From assembly GCF_901709675.1 (NCBI RefSeq), contig NC_051108.1, positions 1,922,001 to 1,986,000 on the forward strand: a stretch of DNA of 64,000 nt, written 5' to 3'. Of the stretch, positions 1 to 11,410 are shown one piece after another (within the stretch, counting starts at the first letter, position 1; each line of letters starts with the position of its first letter). The notes below the pieces were generated by a model. The model was given only the letters and a program-made list of their open reading frames with translations, was not told the DNA's origin and made no database searches. The stretch is from Syngnathus acus. Lineage: Eukaryota > Chordata > Actinopteri > Syngnathiformes > Syngnathidae. Made by a program: the position numbers and the translations under genes.

Positions 1-1013
1 AGGACAGCCCTCAAATTCACACAACTACTTGTGACCTAAAAATAAAATGAAGCAGCACAACTACAAATCTTGCTCGTTAGCTAGTGGCTAGCTGAGTTAG
101 TTCATGCTCGTTAGCTACATGCTAACTCAAAAAGGGATTTCATCCCAAATTGCTTTCAGCAAGAATACAAATGCAATGACTAGCATGAAGCGTTTATTTA
201 GCTGAGGCTAATGCTAAACTCTAATGTAAATACAATCAAAACCCTTTCGTTACATTTACCAAACTCTCGTTGCTGTAGTAGAGTTCGATGATAAACGATG
301 CTAACAAATAGATGAATTTGAATTGTCAAGTCTTTTGTCATCAAGTCCATGCACGTTAAGACTCATAAAGTTGAGGCTAGTTCAGTTATGCACTACATGA
401 CTTGGACCTTGTGCAATCATAGCAACAGCCGCAGCAACATATGCTAACGTATGCTAAGGGATAACACAAAGAGGTCAATGAATGTTTTCTTTTAACCCCG
501 ATCTTATGTCAGGGTAGAGTCAGGTGTAAAGACTCTCTTTCTTTCTTTCGTCATCAAGTAAGACATCGATAGCCAACGTGTGTGTTGCTTCATGCTAGGT
601 TTGTAGATAACATGGCCACACGCGTCGCTTTGACGTGTAGTCGAAAAAAATTAGGTCACCGATGGCCTCGACTGATAAACAATCGGTTTCCGGAGTTGGT
701 CGCGCTAATGCACACTTCCTGTCTCTGAACGCAGGATGCTAATACGAGTAATGCTACTATTTCACTTGAACCTCAGACAACTGAAAATTGGCTAAGCTAA
801 CATCTTAGCTAATTGTTAAGATATAACCTCTTTAATGAATATTAGAGCATAACCATGTCAAGTATTTAAGGCTAGCTAGCATTAGCATTGTTAGTGTGTG
901 TTCAGAGGCAGGGGGTGCAGGTGTGGAAAGAGGTGAGGCTCCCGGGGTTCGACCCGCTAACATTTACACGCATACTTATGAAATGAAAAAAAGTGAACAA
1001 AATTTTGTTTCAG
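1..1013. other. AT-rich non-coding flank
   Basis: No gene is recognised here. The first 250 bases carry scattered copies of a GCTAAC/GTTAGC-like word, giving a loosely repetitive texture. A tRNA B-box-like string (GGGGTTCGACCC) sits near 935-950 but no cloverleaf can be folded around it. Confidence 0.5.
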
Positions 1014-1089
1014 GGCAATTGGTGCAGTGCCCCATCAGATCCAGCAGATGGTGCTGCAGTTAAAGAAAAACCTCTCCAACAAGTATTTT
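1014..1089 (+). other. possible orphan exon
   Basis: A 76-base open stretch lies between a good acceptor (TTTTGTTTCAG) and a plausible donor (GTATGT). Read in the open frame it encodes a glutamine- and lysine-containing amphipathic peptide with the core PHQIQQMVLQLKKNL. I do not recognise the protein. It lies on the strand opposite triadin, past triadin's 3' end, so it would belong to a gene extending outside the window. No second exon was found, so chance is quite possible. Confidence 0.25.
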
Positions 1090-1242
1090 GTATGTATGCT
1101 TTAAAGATTATTGTTCTTAAAATGTTCATGTTTTCCAAAATAACTTTTGTCACATAACATTTGTCACCAGTGAGCAACCAGTGTGTTACATGACTAGATA
1201 AAATAAGCTATCCAAATTGAGTGGTGATTTTTTTCAAATTAA

Positions 1243-1248
1243 TTTATT
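1243..1248 (-). terminator. candidate polyadenylation signal of trdn
   Basis: An AATAAA hexamer on the minus strand lies about 190 bases past the triadin stop codon, a normal 3'-UTR distance. AATAAA-like words are frequent in this AT-rich stretch, so the choice is provisional. Confidence 0.35.
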
Positions 1249-1425
1249 TTCATTTTAATAAATGTACCGTGGAAATGTGGAAGTTGTAAACTATTTTTTG
1301 GGCAGTTAGTTTTTTGTTAGTCTGAATGAGTGACCTCAGGAGCTCAGCCTTGTAGGTAAAAAAAATGTTTCTGTCCTTGTTGCACCAAACAGAAACGAGT
1401 CCTTCCTGGTAGGGTGTGATGGAAG

Positions 1426-1439
1426 CTGCCCCCTACTGC
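1426..1439 (-). promoter_or_regulatory. CTCF-like motif overlapping the trdn stop codon
   Basis: The minus strand reads GCAGTAGGGGGCAG here, 13 of 14 positions of the CTCF core, and the TAG inside it is the triadin stop codon. A second CTCF-like motif lies about 220 bp away. Confidence 0.3.
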
Positions 1440-4400
1440 CCTGACGTTTTGGCCGCCCTCTGCTGCTCGAGTAGGGACTTGAGTGTGGCTGGCATGGCTG
1501 GGCTGAACGGTCGCAGGGGATACTGCGCATTTTTGCCGGGTACGTAAACACACTGGAAGTATCTTTGACCTGTCAAAACAAAGTTTAGGAAAGGAGAAAA
1601 CAAACACTAAGTGCTGCAGAACCTACTTTTCACGTGGGCTTACACTGCCCTCTAGTGGCAACCCCCAAAACTATGCAGTGGTTCATCGTATGTATTAAAC
1701 TTATACTAACCTGGTTTCTTCTTTCCTTCACTTTCACCTTCTGACTTTTCTACGAGAGGCACACACAATACAACAGATTGAGCTACTATGCTACATGCTA
1801 AGAAGAAGTCAGGACAAAGATGTGGGTGGGGGGTGTTGTCGTTTCAGCATGCTGCAAAGGTTTTAAGGTCAAAATGTAAAGTAGGGTTAGATAAGTGCAA
1901 ATACAACGGCAAACGTTGGGACTCGGGGAAGCTACATTTGATTTTTATAACAAACTGATAATTTTTAGTCCCAAAAAATCTGTTTTAATATTAAACTAAA
2001 AAGGTTTTTTTTGTACCGCCAACAGGAATTGTTCACGTAAAATGTTTTCTTCATTTTGACACACTCATATCCTCACCACAAATGACCCAGATCTAAAAAT
2101 CAAACGTGACCCTTGAATCCAAAAGTTTGCCCACCTCAGCCTTGGAGGTTCTTTTATGAAAAGGGACTGTATGGTAAAAGAAAGTGGGAAAACACTCGAG
2201 AAGAAGAAACGTTGCTACTAAAGATGAAGAAAATACATTTGGGAGTGTTATCTTGCTCAAATAAGTCAGATTGTTACAGCTCATCTTCATATTGTGCTGA
2301 TGATAAGAAAAGAAAAAGACAATTAGACACAAAACAAATACCTCAGGCTCTATAGGAAGCTCTTTTTCCTCCCTCTGATGACAACAAGCATTAAAACACT
2401 TTTAGTTTTTTGAAAACAAACATGAAATTCTTTTGAGCACCTTTGTGTGTTAGAGAGGAAAAAGCAAAAAAAAAAGCTGTCTTGTTAGCAGTTGCACTGA
2501 TTGATAGTTATTTACAGATCATTCATTAATATTAGGCGGAAGGAGAATTTATTTGCGCAACTTTAGCTTACTTTCTACCAGGGCTGAACAACTAATGGAA
2601 TTCCGATATTGTTTATAATAATACAGATTGCTTGTGTTTTGTTAAACAAAATAGATGGAAAGAGGACCTTGTAAAAAATAATTGTACATTAAATCCCAAT
2701 CGCAATAAAAACAAATCTCACTGGTCACACACTTAAGTAGAGGCTTCCGTACTTACTGGCTTGCGAAGGTTCCTTGTCTTTTTTGCCTGAAATTGAGTTT
2801 GTTTGTTTTTTAATTAAATGAACAAACCATTAAGCGTACACATAAAGTTATCAATCTTACTTTTCAGTAATGTTGTTCTTGTCTTGGCTGAAGAGAAAGA
2901 GAAAGCATGCGTGTCAATCAACAGACAACATGCAAGCAGCCATTTTGTCTCCCTCACGTGTTTGCGACGATTTGTCAGGCTTGTCCGTCACATTTGCCTT
3001 CTTCATCGTGTCCAGCAGTCCGACCCTCAGCTTGGTGGACTGCGGTGACGATTCTGCTGCCTTAGGACTTGGAATTGGACCTTCTGCTAAGCCAAATTTT
3101 AAAATGAGGGCAGGCACCATCCAACGGTCTCAAATACAACTTTTTTTTTACCTTTTTTGGCTGCAGAGGAGCAAGAGGTCCTTGTTTTGCTCTTGACAGC
3201 ATCTGAGAATGACCCCCCCCAAAAACAAATCTGTTGCCGTGACAATATCAAATCACAAAACCGACAGGCAATGAGTCACCTGTCTTTGAGGCAGATGTGG
3301 AGCTTCTCTTTCGTCTTGCCACTGCAGCATCTAATGAAGAAAACAAAATCCTGATGATTAAAAAAAATGACATTGTCACCACGGCAACCATCTTAAAAAA
3401 CAGTTACCTCTCTTTGGAAGAGCTGCAGCACTTTTTTGTGGTTTTACAGCTTAATGTAAAAAAAATAAAATAAACATAATTAAGACACATTTTTTTCCTA
3501 ATCGACCTCAGCATAGCCACCATTCCCTTAATCTATCAGTGGATTAAAATGAAATGTCATACTTCAAATTGCTATCCACTTCTGTAAAAATAGCCCGGTA
3601 AGTAATATTATACTATTGATTATCTTTCGTTATCAACCTGTCTTTGTAGAGCCAGCTTTGGTTTTGTCTCTTTTGAGCCCGTCATCTAAAATCGAAAATA
3701 AGCAATGGAAATGGTTAGACGTGTACCTAATAAAGTGGCGGCAAAGCACGAACAAATGTTAGGTGGGGAGAGAATGCAAAGTACCTTTGTGATCCTCAGT
3801 CGTCTTTTTCTTCTTGGCTTCTGGAATAAATACATCATTAATAAGGTGGAACATTGAAAATGATAACTATAAAATGAGAAGAACCTTTCTTTGCAGACGA
3901 TACCATCACGTCTTTGACACTCGCTGGTTCAGCTTTTGCTTTTACGTCTGGTTCTGCTTCCTCTGCTTTCACGCCGACTGAAGATTCATCCGCTTGTCAG
4001 TTTCGATTACAGCTTCGAACTCGTATGAGTGTCCCTCACCTTTCTCGACTTCGGGCTCAGCGGGAGATGCTTGTTCTGTGGCTTCTAATGGGACGGTTTC
4101 GACCGCCTGGACCGGTTCAACTGGCTGTACCGGTTCTGCTTGTACCGGTTGGACAGGCTGGACTGGTTCTGCTGGTTGCACAGGCTGGACTGGTTCTGCT
4201 GGTTGGACTGGCTGGACTGTTTCTGCTGGTTGGACTGGCTGGACTGATTCTGCTGGTTGGACTGGCTGGACTGTTTCTGCTGGTTGGACTGGTTCTGGTG
4301 ATGGCTGCATGACCGGTGGCATGGGCTGAGCATAGTAGTGGGGGTAGAGTGGCGGCATCATCGGGTGGGGTTGGTAAAGTGGCGGAGGGTGGGTGGTATG

Positions 4401-7400
4401 AGTGGTCAGAACCGGAGCAGCGGAACCTGTAAAGATAAGATTTGTGTGAATACTGTGGTGCACAGGAAGTGGAAGTCCAGTAGGCTACCTGAGGCGGTTG
4501 GAGGCGGGTATGGAGTGTCGGTCACGATCTGATGAACTGGGAGGAAAAAAAAAAAATTCAGGTGAAGGAAAGAGAGATCCGGTTGCGAGAAGTCCAGTTG
4601 TTGAACACTCACCGTACCAGCCCGGAGGAGACGGGCAGTAAACTGGTGCCGGTCTGCAAGGACCGACTGGAAGCAATACAACCACATTTTTAATAAAGCG
4701 TACAGTATTGAAAAATGTAAGAGGTGCCGACGTACCGTCTTGCACCGGTTCGGGTACTTGTGCTGGTTTTGGACTTTCCTTCTCAGGAGGTGCTAGTAAG
4801 AAACACACAGAAACATTTTTTAACCTAATTTAGGATCTATATTACACTGTTTGCTTAGTTTCAGTCCGATCTACTTGAGTTGGATCTATGATTGGCTTAC
4901 CTGTTTTGGGCTTCTTGCTCTTTTCTTCTTTCTTGGCTTCTTTAGGGCAAAGAGAACAAATGGAATCAGAGCAGCACACATAAGCTGTGATCTTCACCTC
5001 ATCTCCACGTACTTTTGAGAAGCATCGGAATCCTCCTGATCCGTCTCATTTTTGGCTCCAGACTGGCAGTCCTGGGAAGTGCTGGGCGGCCAACACGTGC
5101 ATTATTTGCATCTCCTCAACATCAAAACAACAAGCTCGAAAGTCCAATGTAAGTGGCATCACCCACATATAAATTACCTGTTCTTTTCGGTTTTTCTGTG
5201 ATCTTCATCGCTTTAGATTCTTCACATGAAAGAAATAGAAACATAATCTTCCGATTCTTAACTGGAACTCAAAAGTGTGTTATGGACTTTTTCTCTGTGG
5301 ACCAACCTTTCTTCTTGGCGCTTCTCACGGCAGACACTCGCGTCTTTGCAGAACTTGCACAGGGACACACTGCAAACCAGTAATTATTTAGTTCCAATTG
5401 AAGCGATCAAAATTGTCGTCACGTTTCCTCACTGACCTGCTGGGACTTCAGCTTCGGCCTTTGTCACCTTATCCTCTTCGTCGTCCTCTGCTTTTTCGGG
5501 ACTGATGTCATCTACAGCCATGTGTGGAGCGGTCAGGAATGGAAGAAAGCAAAACAAAAGTATGGATAGATGCATAGATGGATGAAGTGGACGCTATCAT
5601 CCACTATACCTGACAGCAAGTCATCTTCCTCCTCATCGTCCTCATCTTCATCCTGATGAGGCGCCAACTGGATGTCATCCTTAAGGTCAAGCGCAGGCTC
5701 ATCTTCCTCACCCAAGGTCAGTGGTGGTAAGCCCATATCGTCATCCACTATACCTGAAAGCAAGTCATCTTCCTCCTCATCGTCCTCATCTTCATCCTGA
5801 TGAGGCGCCAACTGGATGTCATCCTTAAGGTCAAGCGCAGGTTCATCTTCCCCACCCAAGGTCAATGGTGGTAAGCCCACATCTTCATCATCGTCTTCAT
5901 CCAAGGGAGGTAGCGCTATGTCTTCATCTTCCTCATCGTCTGTGACATCATCGTGGGCGAGGTCTTCCTCATCGTCGTCATCAGTCAATGACGCGACAGA
6001 AGTAACGCCTTCATCTTCCTGGCTCTCTTCTTCCTCTTCGTCATCATCTTCATCAGCGTCAAGAGCAAGATGAAGGTCTTCTTCATCTTCCTCACTGAGA
6101 GGGAGCGCAAGATCTGTGTCAGCGAAGGCATCGTCGTCTTCGTCCCTTGTTATATCTTCATCGCCATCCTCCTTATCTTCATCAGCTGCATGTTCTCCTT
6201 CGTCGTCATCTTCACCAAGCTCAGGTGTGGCCTCATCTTCATCTTCCTCATCAGCAAATGCCTCCGCCACCTCTTCGGCAGCTTCATCACTCTCAGGTTT
6301 GGAGGCCTCATCTTCTTCACCCTCAGCAGCCGCTTGCTCCTCTTCATCGTCATCAGTCTCGGGTGTGGCGGCCTCATCTTCATCCTGAGCAGCCTCCTCC
6401 TCTTCATCTTCAGTGTGAGGTTCGAAGGTTTCATCTTCAGCAGTAGCAGTGACTTCCTGCTCCTCATCTTCCTCCTCCTTCACCTCCCCTTCTGCAGTGG
6501 CTTCTGCTCCATCGTCCTCCTCCTCATCAGCGTCAACTTCATCCACTGCATCGTCCTCATCCTCCTCCTTTACCTCATCCTCAGCTGCCTCATCTCCCTC
6601 CTCTTCTCCCTCATCAACTCCTTCATCGACCACACCTTCCTTCTCTTCATCCACACCAGCTCCATCTTCTTCACTGCCCTCGTCTTCCTTATCTTCCCCA
6701 GCAGCTGCCTCCTCCTCCTCCTCTTCTTCCTCCTCTTCCTCCTCTCCATCCACACCAGCTCCATCTTCAGTGCCCGCCTCCTCCTCTTCTTCCTCCTCTC
6801 CATCCACACCAGCTCCATCTTCAGTGCCCGCCTCTTCTTCCTCCTCCTCCTCCTCCTCCTCCTCTCCATCCACACCAGCTCCGTCTTCAGTGCCCGCCTC
6901 CTTTTCCTCCAACTCCTCCTCCTCCTCCTCTTCTTCCTCCTCTTCATCCACACCAGCTCCATCTTCAGCACCCTCTTCTTCCTCCTCATAGTCCTCCTCA
7001 TACCCCTCATCCTCCTCTTCCTCCTCTTCCTCTTCTTCATCCTCGTGGACCTCTTCAACTGCCGGCCGTGACTTCTTCACTTGCATCTTGGTGACTTCAA
7101 CAAACATGGAGACAATTCGTCAGCAATTAAATGGCAGGGCAATGCAACTTTAAAATACAAAAGCAATTAACAAGCCCGCACCTTTACTTCGAGATGGCAG
7201 GAACTCCCCTGGAATACAGAAGACAAATAAAATCACAGAACTCTTAGCCGTTACCTTTTCTTCTCTTGTGTGATGTTTACACTCACCTTTTTTCCTCACA
7301 GCATAGAGATTTCCTAAAGAAGAAGGAACAAATAACGTTGAGTCCCATCACCAGAAGGATAGAGACGAACAGACAAACTCCATCAAAGTATTACCATCGT

Positions 7401-8584
7401 CTTCATCTGGCGCAACTAAGCTGGCGGCAAACTTCAACATGGCATGGACCGCATTGGTGGACCTCTCCACCATGTCGTTGACGGCCTTGGCCGGGTCCGA
7501 GCTCATCCTGCCAAGGCCTCCTGCCAGGGAAGCGTCTTGTAAGTATTTGATTGACAGGCTCAAAGACAAACTACTTTTTTAGTAAACTTCCCTTTTTATA
7601 AATTACTATGTATTAAATGGAGACTATTCCCACAGTAAGACATCCATAAAAGCACAACAGGCCAGGTTGAACGTGCTCATTTGAATACTACCCTACTCGC
7701 TGGTCACTCTATTAGGTACACTATCGAATGAGATCAATACAAAAAAAAAGCTGCTCATCTTATTTAACTAAGAGATTCCAAATATCCCAAATGCTTACCA
7801 TTTGACAGTGCAGGTGTACTTAATAAAATGGCCAGCGAGTGTCTTATCCCCCCCCCCCCCACTTGCTGCCATTTTCAACCGCATTCTACCAACAAAATGC
7901 CAAACTGTGTTCAGAGGAGCTCGATTTGTCTTTTGTGCCCATTCAAGCTCACCTGAAGTTCAAATATGATAAAAAAACAAATATTTTTTTAGCACATTTG
8001 AACACTCGAGAATCACTCCTGCATATCCAAAGGCTTTAGACACAAATAATAGCTATAGGGGCACACTCAAGGAGGTTAGTGGGAGGGGGTCTGCGTGAAG
8101 AGGGGGTTAGTCAGCGGGAGGGTCTTCTTGCCTCGACGCTCTGAGTCTTTAAAAACCTTCCTGGCGCCAGGACCTGCTTGCAGGAAGTAGAAGAAACAGG
8201 AAAAAGAAAAAAGAGCTCTAGTAGCTGTGTTCATGCTGGTGATGGGAAAACAGAACATGAAAGTTGTCCTGACTCATCAACTCGAATTGATCAAATCGAT
8301 AAAGACACGCAGGAAGTAAGATCACAAGTTTAGTTTAACACAGAATGTAAATAAGTAGAAGGGCTCACCTGAAATGGTTTTGTAATCCGCCAGGTCAAAC
8401 ATGATGACAAAAACGCACGACCACGTGACCACGAGCGCCAGCACGAGGATCCACGCCAGCGGTGAGCTGAATGTCGAGTAAATGTCATCGGCGAAAGTTC
8501 GCTTTGATGCGCCATCGGGCGGCGAGCCGGCGTCGCCGTTCTTGCCGTCAATGACCATCGTGGTGGTGCTGGTGGACGACCTCA
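1433..8584 (-). CDS. trdn: triadin, junctional sarcoplasmic reticulum protein (first exon not located)
   Basis: Triadin is a single-pass membrane protein of junctional sarcoplasmic reticulum that links ryanodine receptors to luminal calsequestrin. Exons read on the minus strand: 8584-8369, 7520-7395, 7313-7287, 7208-7182, 7094-5610, 5511-5437, 5369-5307, 5210-5178, 4939-4901, 4792-4736, 4666-4613, 4536-4489, 4426-4040, 3977-3885, 3820-3785, 3685-3638, 3449-3408, 3330-3280, 3202-3152, 3083-2958, 2887-2861, 2786-2757, 1749-1711 and 1569-1433. The first of these encodes [12 protein letters not shown], then the membrane segment [15 protein letters not shown] and FDLADYK, close to mammalian triadin. 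Exon 7520-7395 matches the SDP..AV.DM..ST region. The last encodes YFQCVYV and PLRPFSP, matching the conserved triadin C-terminus, and stops at TAG (1433-1435). The lumenal part has lysine-rich mini-exons, a giant acidic exon and a proline-rich exon. All internal exons are phase 1 and multiples of three. The located exons total about 1,105 codons, against 729 in human. The initiator exon lies upstream of 8584 and was not found. Confidence 0.93.
1645..1658 (-). promoter_or_regulatory. CTCF-like core motif
   Basis: On the minus strand these bases read CCACTAGAGGGCAG, a full match to the vertebrate CTCF core CCASYAGRKGGCRS as I remember it. It lies in the last intron of trdn. Occupancy is unknown. 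Confidence 0.4.
4085..4300 (-). repeat. trdn: PVQPA-type coding repeat in trdn
   Basis: The 387-bp trdn exon 4426-4040 contains a minisatellite whose unit encodes variants of [18 protein letters not shown] and PAEPVQPVQ. It follows a segment rich in Pro, His and Tyr ([12 protein letters not shown]). The preceding exon 4666-4613 encodes a cysteine/proline block with [12 protein letters not shown]. The reading frame stays open through the whole array and the exon remains phase 1 at both ends. Confidence 0.8.
5598..5885 (-). repeat. 144-bp tandem duplication carrying a splice donor
   Basis: Two nearly identical direct copies occupy 5598-5741 and 5742-5885 and differ at only a few positions. Each encodes 48 residues including [24 protein letters not shown] and DDLLSG. 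Each copy also contains the sequence TCAG|GTATAG, so the duplication reproduces the exon's own donor. The inner copy would end the exon at 5754 and the outer copy at 5610, both in phase 1. Confidence 0.9.
5610..7094 (-). other. trdn: giant acidic exon of trdn (495 codons)
   Basis: This single 1,485-bp exon is bounded by an acceptor at 7095-7096 and a donor at 5608-5609, and both ends are phase 1. It encodes [16 protein letters not shown] and then an almost unbroken run of Glu and Asp with Ala, Gly and Val spacers. The hexapeptide DGAGVD recurs five times in about 6650-6990, each copy followed by a poly-Glu run of different length. Toward the 3' end the pattern changes to longer units with LPPL and DIQLAPHQ. 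Human triadin has only a short acidic stretch at this point. A calcium-buffering or calsequestrin-like charge role in the SR lumen is inference only. Confidence 0.85.
7694..7842. mobile_element. MITE with inverted ends (hAT-like)
   Basis: The left end reads ACTCGCTGGTCACTCTATTA and the right end, reverse-complemented, ACTCGCTGGCCATTTTATTA, so the element has imperfect terminal inverted repeats of about 28 bp around a 90-bp AT-rich core. The GGCCACTTTATTAGGTACACC type of terminus is a familiar dispersed repeat in fish genomes. It sits in a trdn intron. Confidence 0.7.
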
Positions 8585-11400
8585 CTGAGGAGAAACATCC
8601 AACCGCAGGTAAACACGCATCCACAACACTCAATCGTTTACGTTGGGCTGGCGAACGGGCCGAGACCGTTAGCCGATCTCCCCGGCCACCTGTTGACTTT
8701 GCTCAGCTCGCGTTGGCGTCGCTATTGCTGACTCACAAGGCTTAGCGGCACTCGACAAAACACGCACACACACCACATAGGACAACGCAACACTTGAACT
8801 AGCGAGGGGACGCCACATGAAACCATCCTGCAGCTTTAAGCATCATCCTTTGACACTTGTGGGACTTTCATCTCAGCGGTCATGTTTGCTTGTCACTACA
8901 AATGTCAGCAGTAAGAATACGTTCCCCCCCCCCATGACATTGTGTATGGTGTTTCCAGACATTTTTTCAAAAGTTTCATCCCCTCCAACCTTTCAACCTG
9001 ACCCTTCAATCATTCTTTGTCCTTCCCCGGTGTGATTATTCAGCCGTGCTGGAATCGTCCTTTTAAGGCCAGCAGCTATTTTCATTCTTCTCTGCTTCCC
9101 TGACTTGTCTCATCTCCTCACAAGTCTCCAAAATCAGAACATCTCCTTATTAATAAGCGGGCGGTAGAAATGTCTTCTAGTGTAATGTGCATGCCAGGCC
9201 ACTAGTTGGCAAAATGTTTTCTGACTAGCATCAGACGCAGGATACCACCTGTGTGAAAATGGAATAGCGGAAACCCTGAACTGGGGTTGCCTTACCTGTA
9301 TAGTCAACGATACATAGAAATAATTAGAAAACATCATCAGAGTTGGCAGATACGTCAGAGCCACAAATAAAAACACCAAAGACACCACCAGTGCAACAAC
9401 AGTATTAATGTGCACTAAACGATGATCAAAAACACGATCAAAGAAACTACATCACAATCAAAGATTCTATTGGATCAAAAATGGTCAAATGACTGTCAAA
9501 GCCACAAGAAATCTAATTGATCACCTCAACAAAAGACTTTCAAAGACACAATTGATTCTACGTCACGTTCGCCGTCCAACAAAACATCAGTCATAATCAA
9601 TGACACCATCAATGCCAATCAATGAAATGTGTCAGTGTTAATGTGCAATGATCCTGCTATACACCAGCATGGCAGCATTGCAAATAGATGATACATGAGA
9701 GGAGCAGAATATTTTTAGCCACGTCCATGCTAACTACCCTTCACACACACAAACATGTACAGGAGCAGCCAACTTTTTACCTTCTGCTTCAGTCATTGCT
9801 GTACATTCAAAGTGTCGGACGCAGAGTCCGTTGCCATGAAAACAAAATATGGATCCTTCTCGACGGTGCAATCGATAATCCCAAAGTGACCGAAAAAAGA
9901 TTTTTAAAAAAATTCAAAAATCATCGACAAACACTTTGAATTCTTGCAAAAGGTAAAGCCCGGTGGTCCGGCTGGCTGGGGGTCCAAAAGGGGGACAGAT
10001 GGAGGAAACCAAGTCGAGGGTGCTCGAAGTGCGAGGCTGACTGCCCGCCCCCCACTCCCGGCCGACAGATTTAGATCAGGGTGAGACAGAGACGTCACCT
10101 TGTCCCCGCCAGCTGCCGTTACAACTTTACGTGGCTTGACTCCGGTTCTGAACCCGATTCATTCACATGTGCATTCGATCCGGTTTGCCTGGTGAAACTT
10201 TTCAGCCCGCACCGGTGCACATTGATGTCATGGTTGTGTGGCGGCTGAGTTATTCTTAGAGCAGCTGCCATTCGCCTTCGCCTTTTTAGGCCTGAGGCGT
10301 GACCTTAACCCCCCCACCGGTTCACTCACAACCCCCCTCCAGTTAGCCCCCCCCACACACACACACACACCCTTCTTCCACGAGCTGTCATCAGTTGAGT
10401 TTATATAGATGTATTAATACATGCATAGTAAAAAATAACAATATTAATATTGATATTAATATTACTATTCACATTGTGGTATTTTTTGCAGTGTTGTGTT
10501 TTTTCTTCAATGGTCAAAATGTTTAACCTCTGTTTAATTTTCAAGTGCATGTAAAAAATGTAATATTTTGAAATATAAAACTGAACATGAAGTAATGAGG
10601 GGAATGATTAATGTAATACAGAAGCCCTTGCGATACACACCTTATCCATTAGGTGGCGGTAATGTTCCGAAACTGGATTTGTAATGCACTGTTTGAGTAA
10701 GCAAGAGACACACACGAAGAACAAAAAGCAGCGTGCTACAACAATGAAGATTTGTTGTGTTATTATAATCATGACAGGTCATATTTGTTTATCTGCGCTT
10801 GAAGTTATCCTTTCTTGCTGCAGGAAATAAGATGGTGGGACGCAGTACTATAATGCATTTTGTTACCATTAGTGGAACTCGGTGGCCTTATGAACGTAAG
10901 TTAATGTAGCCCGTTAAGGCAGCACAGCATCGATGTTAATAATATTCACACAAAAGCGATCTTTAGCATGTTCTTTATTACGCAAAATGCTAACAGTAGG
11001 TAACCCAAAGCATCCGTTCATCAAGATAGATGCCCTTTGAGTGTCATGCTATTTATAGACACGTAAATGTGTATTTTAAGTTGCGTGATTTTGATCCAGA
11101 CTGTTACATTTCCGTTGCTCGTTTGCTGGCACCACATAAAAATTGCCTTGCGCACTGTTAAGTAAATGAATGTTGGAGCCATTAAATTTCGAATGCATGG
11201 GGCCTATCCTTAACTAATGGATTATATGTTTTATTTGTTTACGTCTGGGGGGAGGGGAGTACTAACGAGTCAAAACAAGCCCACGTTATTCGTTAGGTTG
11301 CTCTTCGCCCAGTTAAGTACATACTATTATGTGATTACTCTTCGAAAGCATGTGCATAGTTATTAATTGTGTTTACTAAGTGCGGAGGCGTCCATCTTAC
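8585..11400. other. trdn upstream / intergenic region
   Basis: No confident coding exon is seen. The short first exon of trdn should lie here on the minus strand, since exon 8584-8369 begins in phase 1 without its own ATG upstream. A minus-strand TATA-like string (CTATATAAACTC, about 10396-10407) could mark its promoter. The rest is AT-rich with homopolymer and CA tracts (about 10350-10370). A CTCF-like string (CCATTAGGTGGCGG) lies near 10647-10660. Confidence 0.45.
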
Positions 11401-11410
11401 TTTTCCGAAC

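Noticed and set aside
930-955. B-box-like GGGGTTCGACCC
   Set aside because: No A-box or acceptor stem at the right distance; at most a fragment of a tRNA-derived repeat.
2342-2374. Candidate 33-bp triadin mini-exon ([11 protein letters not shown])
   Set aside because: The peptide looks right, but in the phase-1 frame required by the neighbouring exons it contains a stop codon.
4085-4300. Regular short repeats resembling a CRISPR array
   Set aside because: The units are a coding minisatellite in one open frame with no unique spacers, in a vertebrate gene.
6070-7071. Plus-strand open frames rich in Ser or Leu/Phe/Ile opposite trdn
   Set aside because: They are the mirror of the Glu/Asp codon repeat on the minus strand (GAG/GAA read as CTC/TTC) and have no conserved motif.
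8585-8633. Upstream extension of triadin exon 8584-8369 as an unspliced N-terminus
   Set aside because: The open frame there starts at TTG, not ATG, and a good acceptor (TTTCTCCTCAG) separates it from the conserved part.
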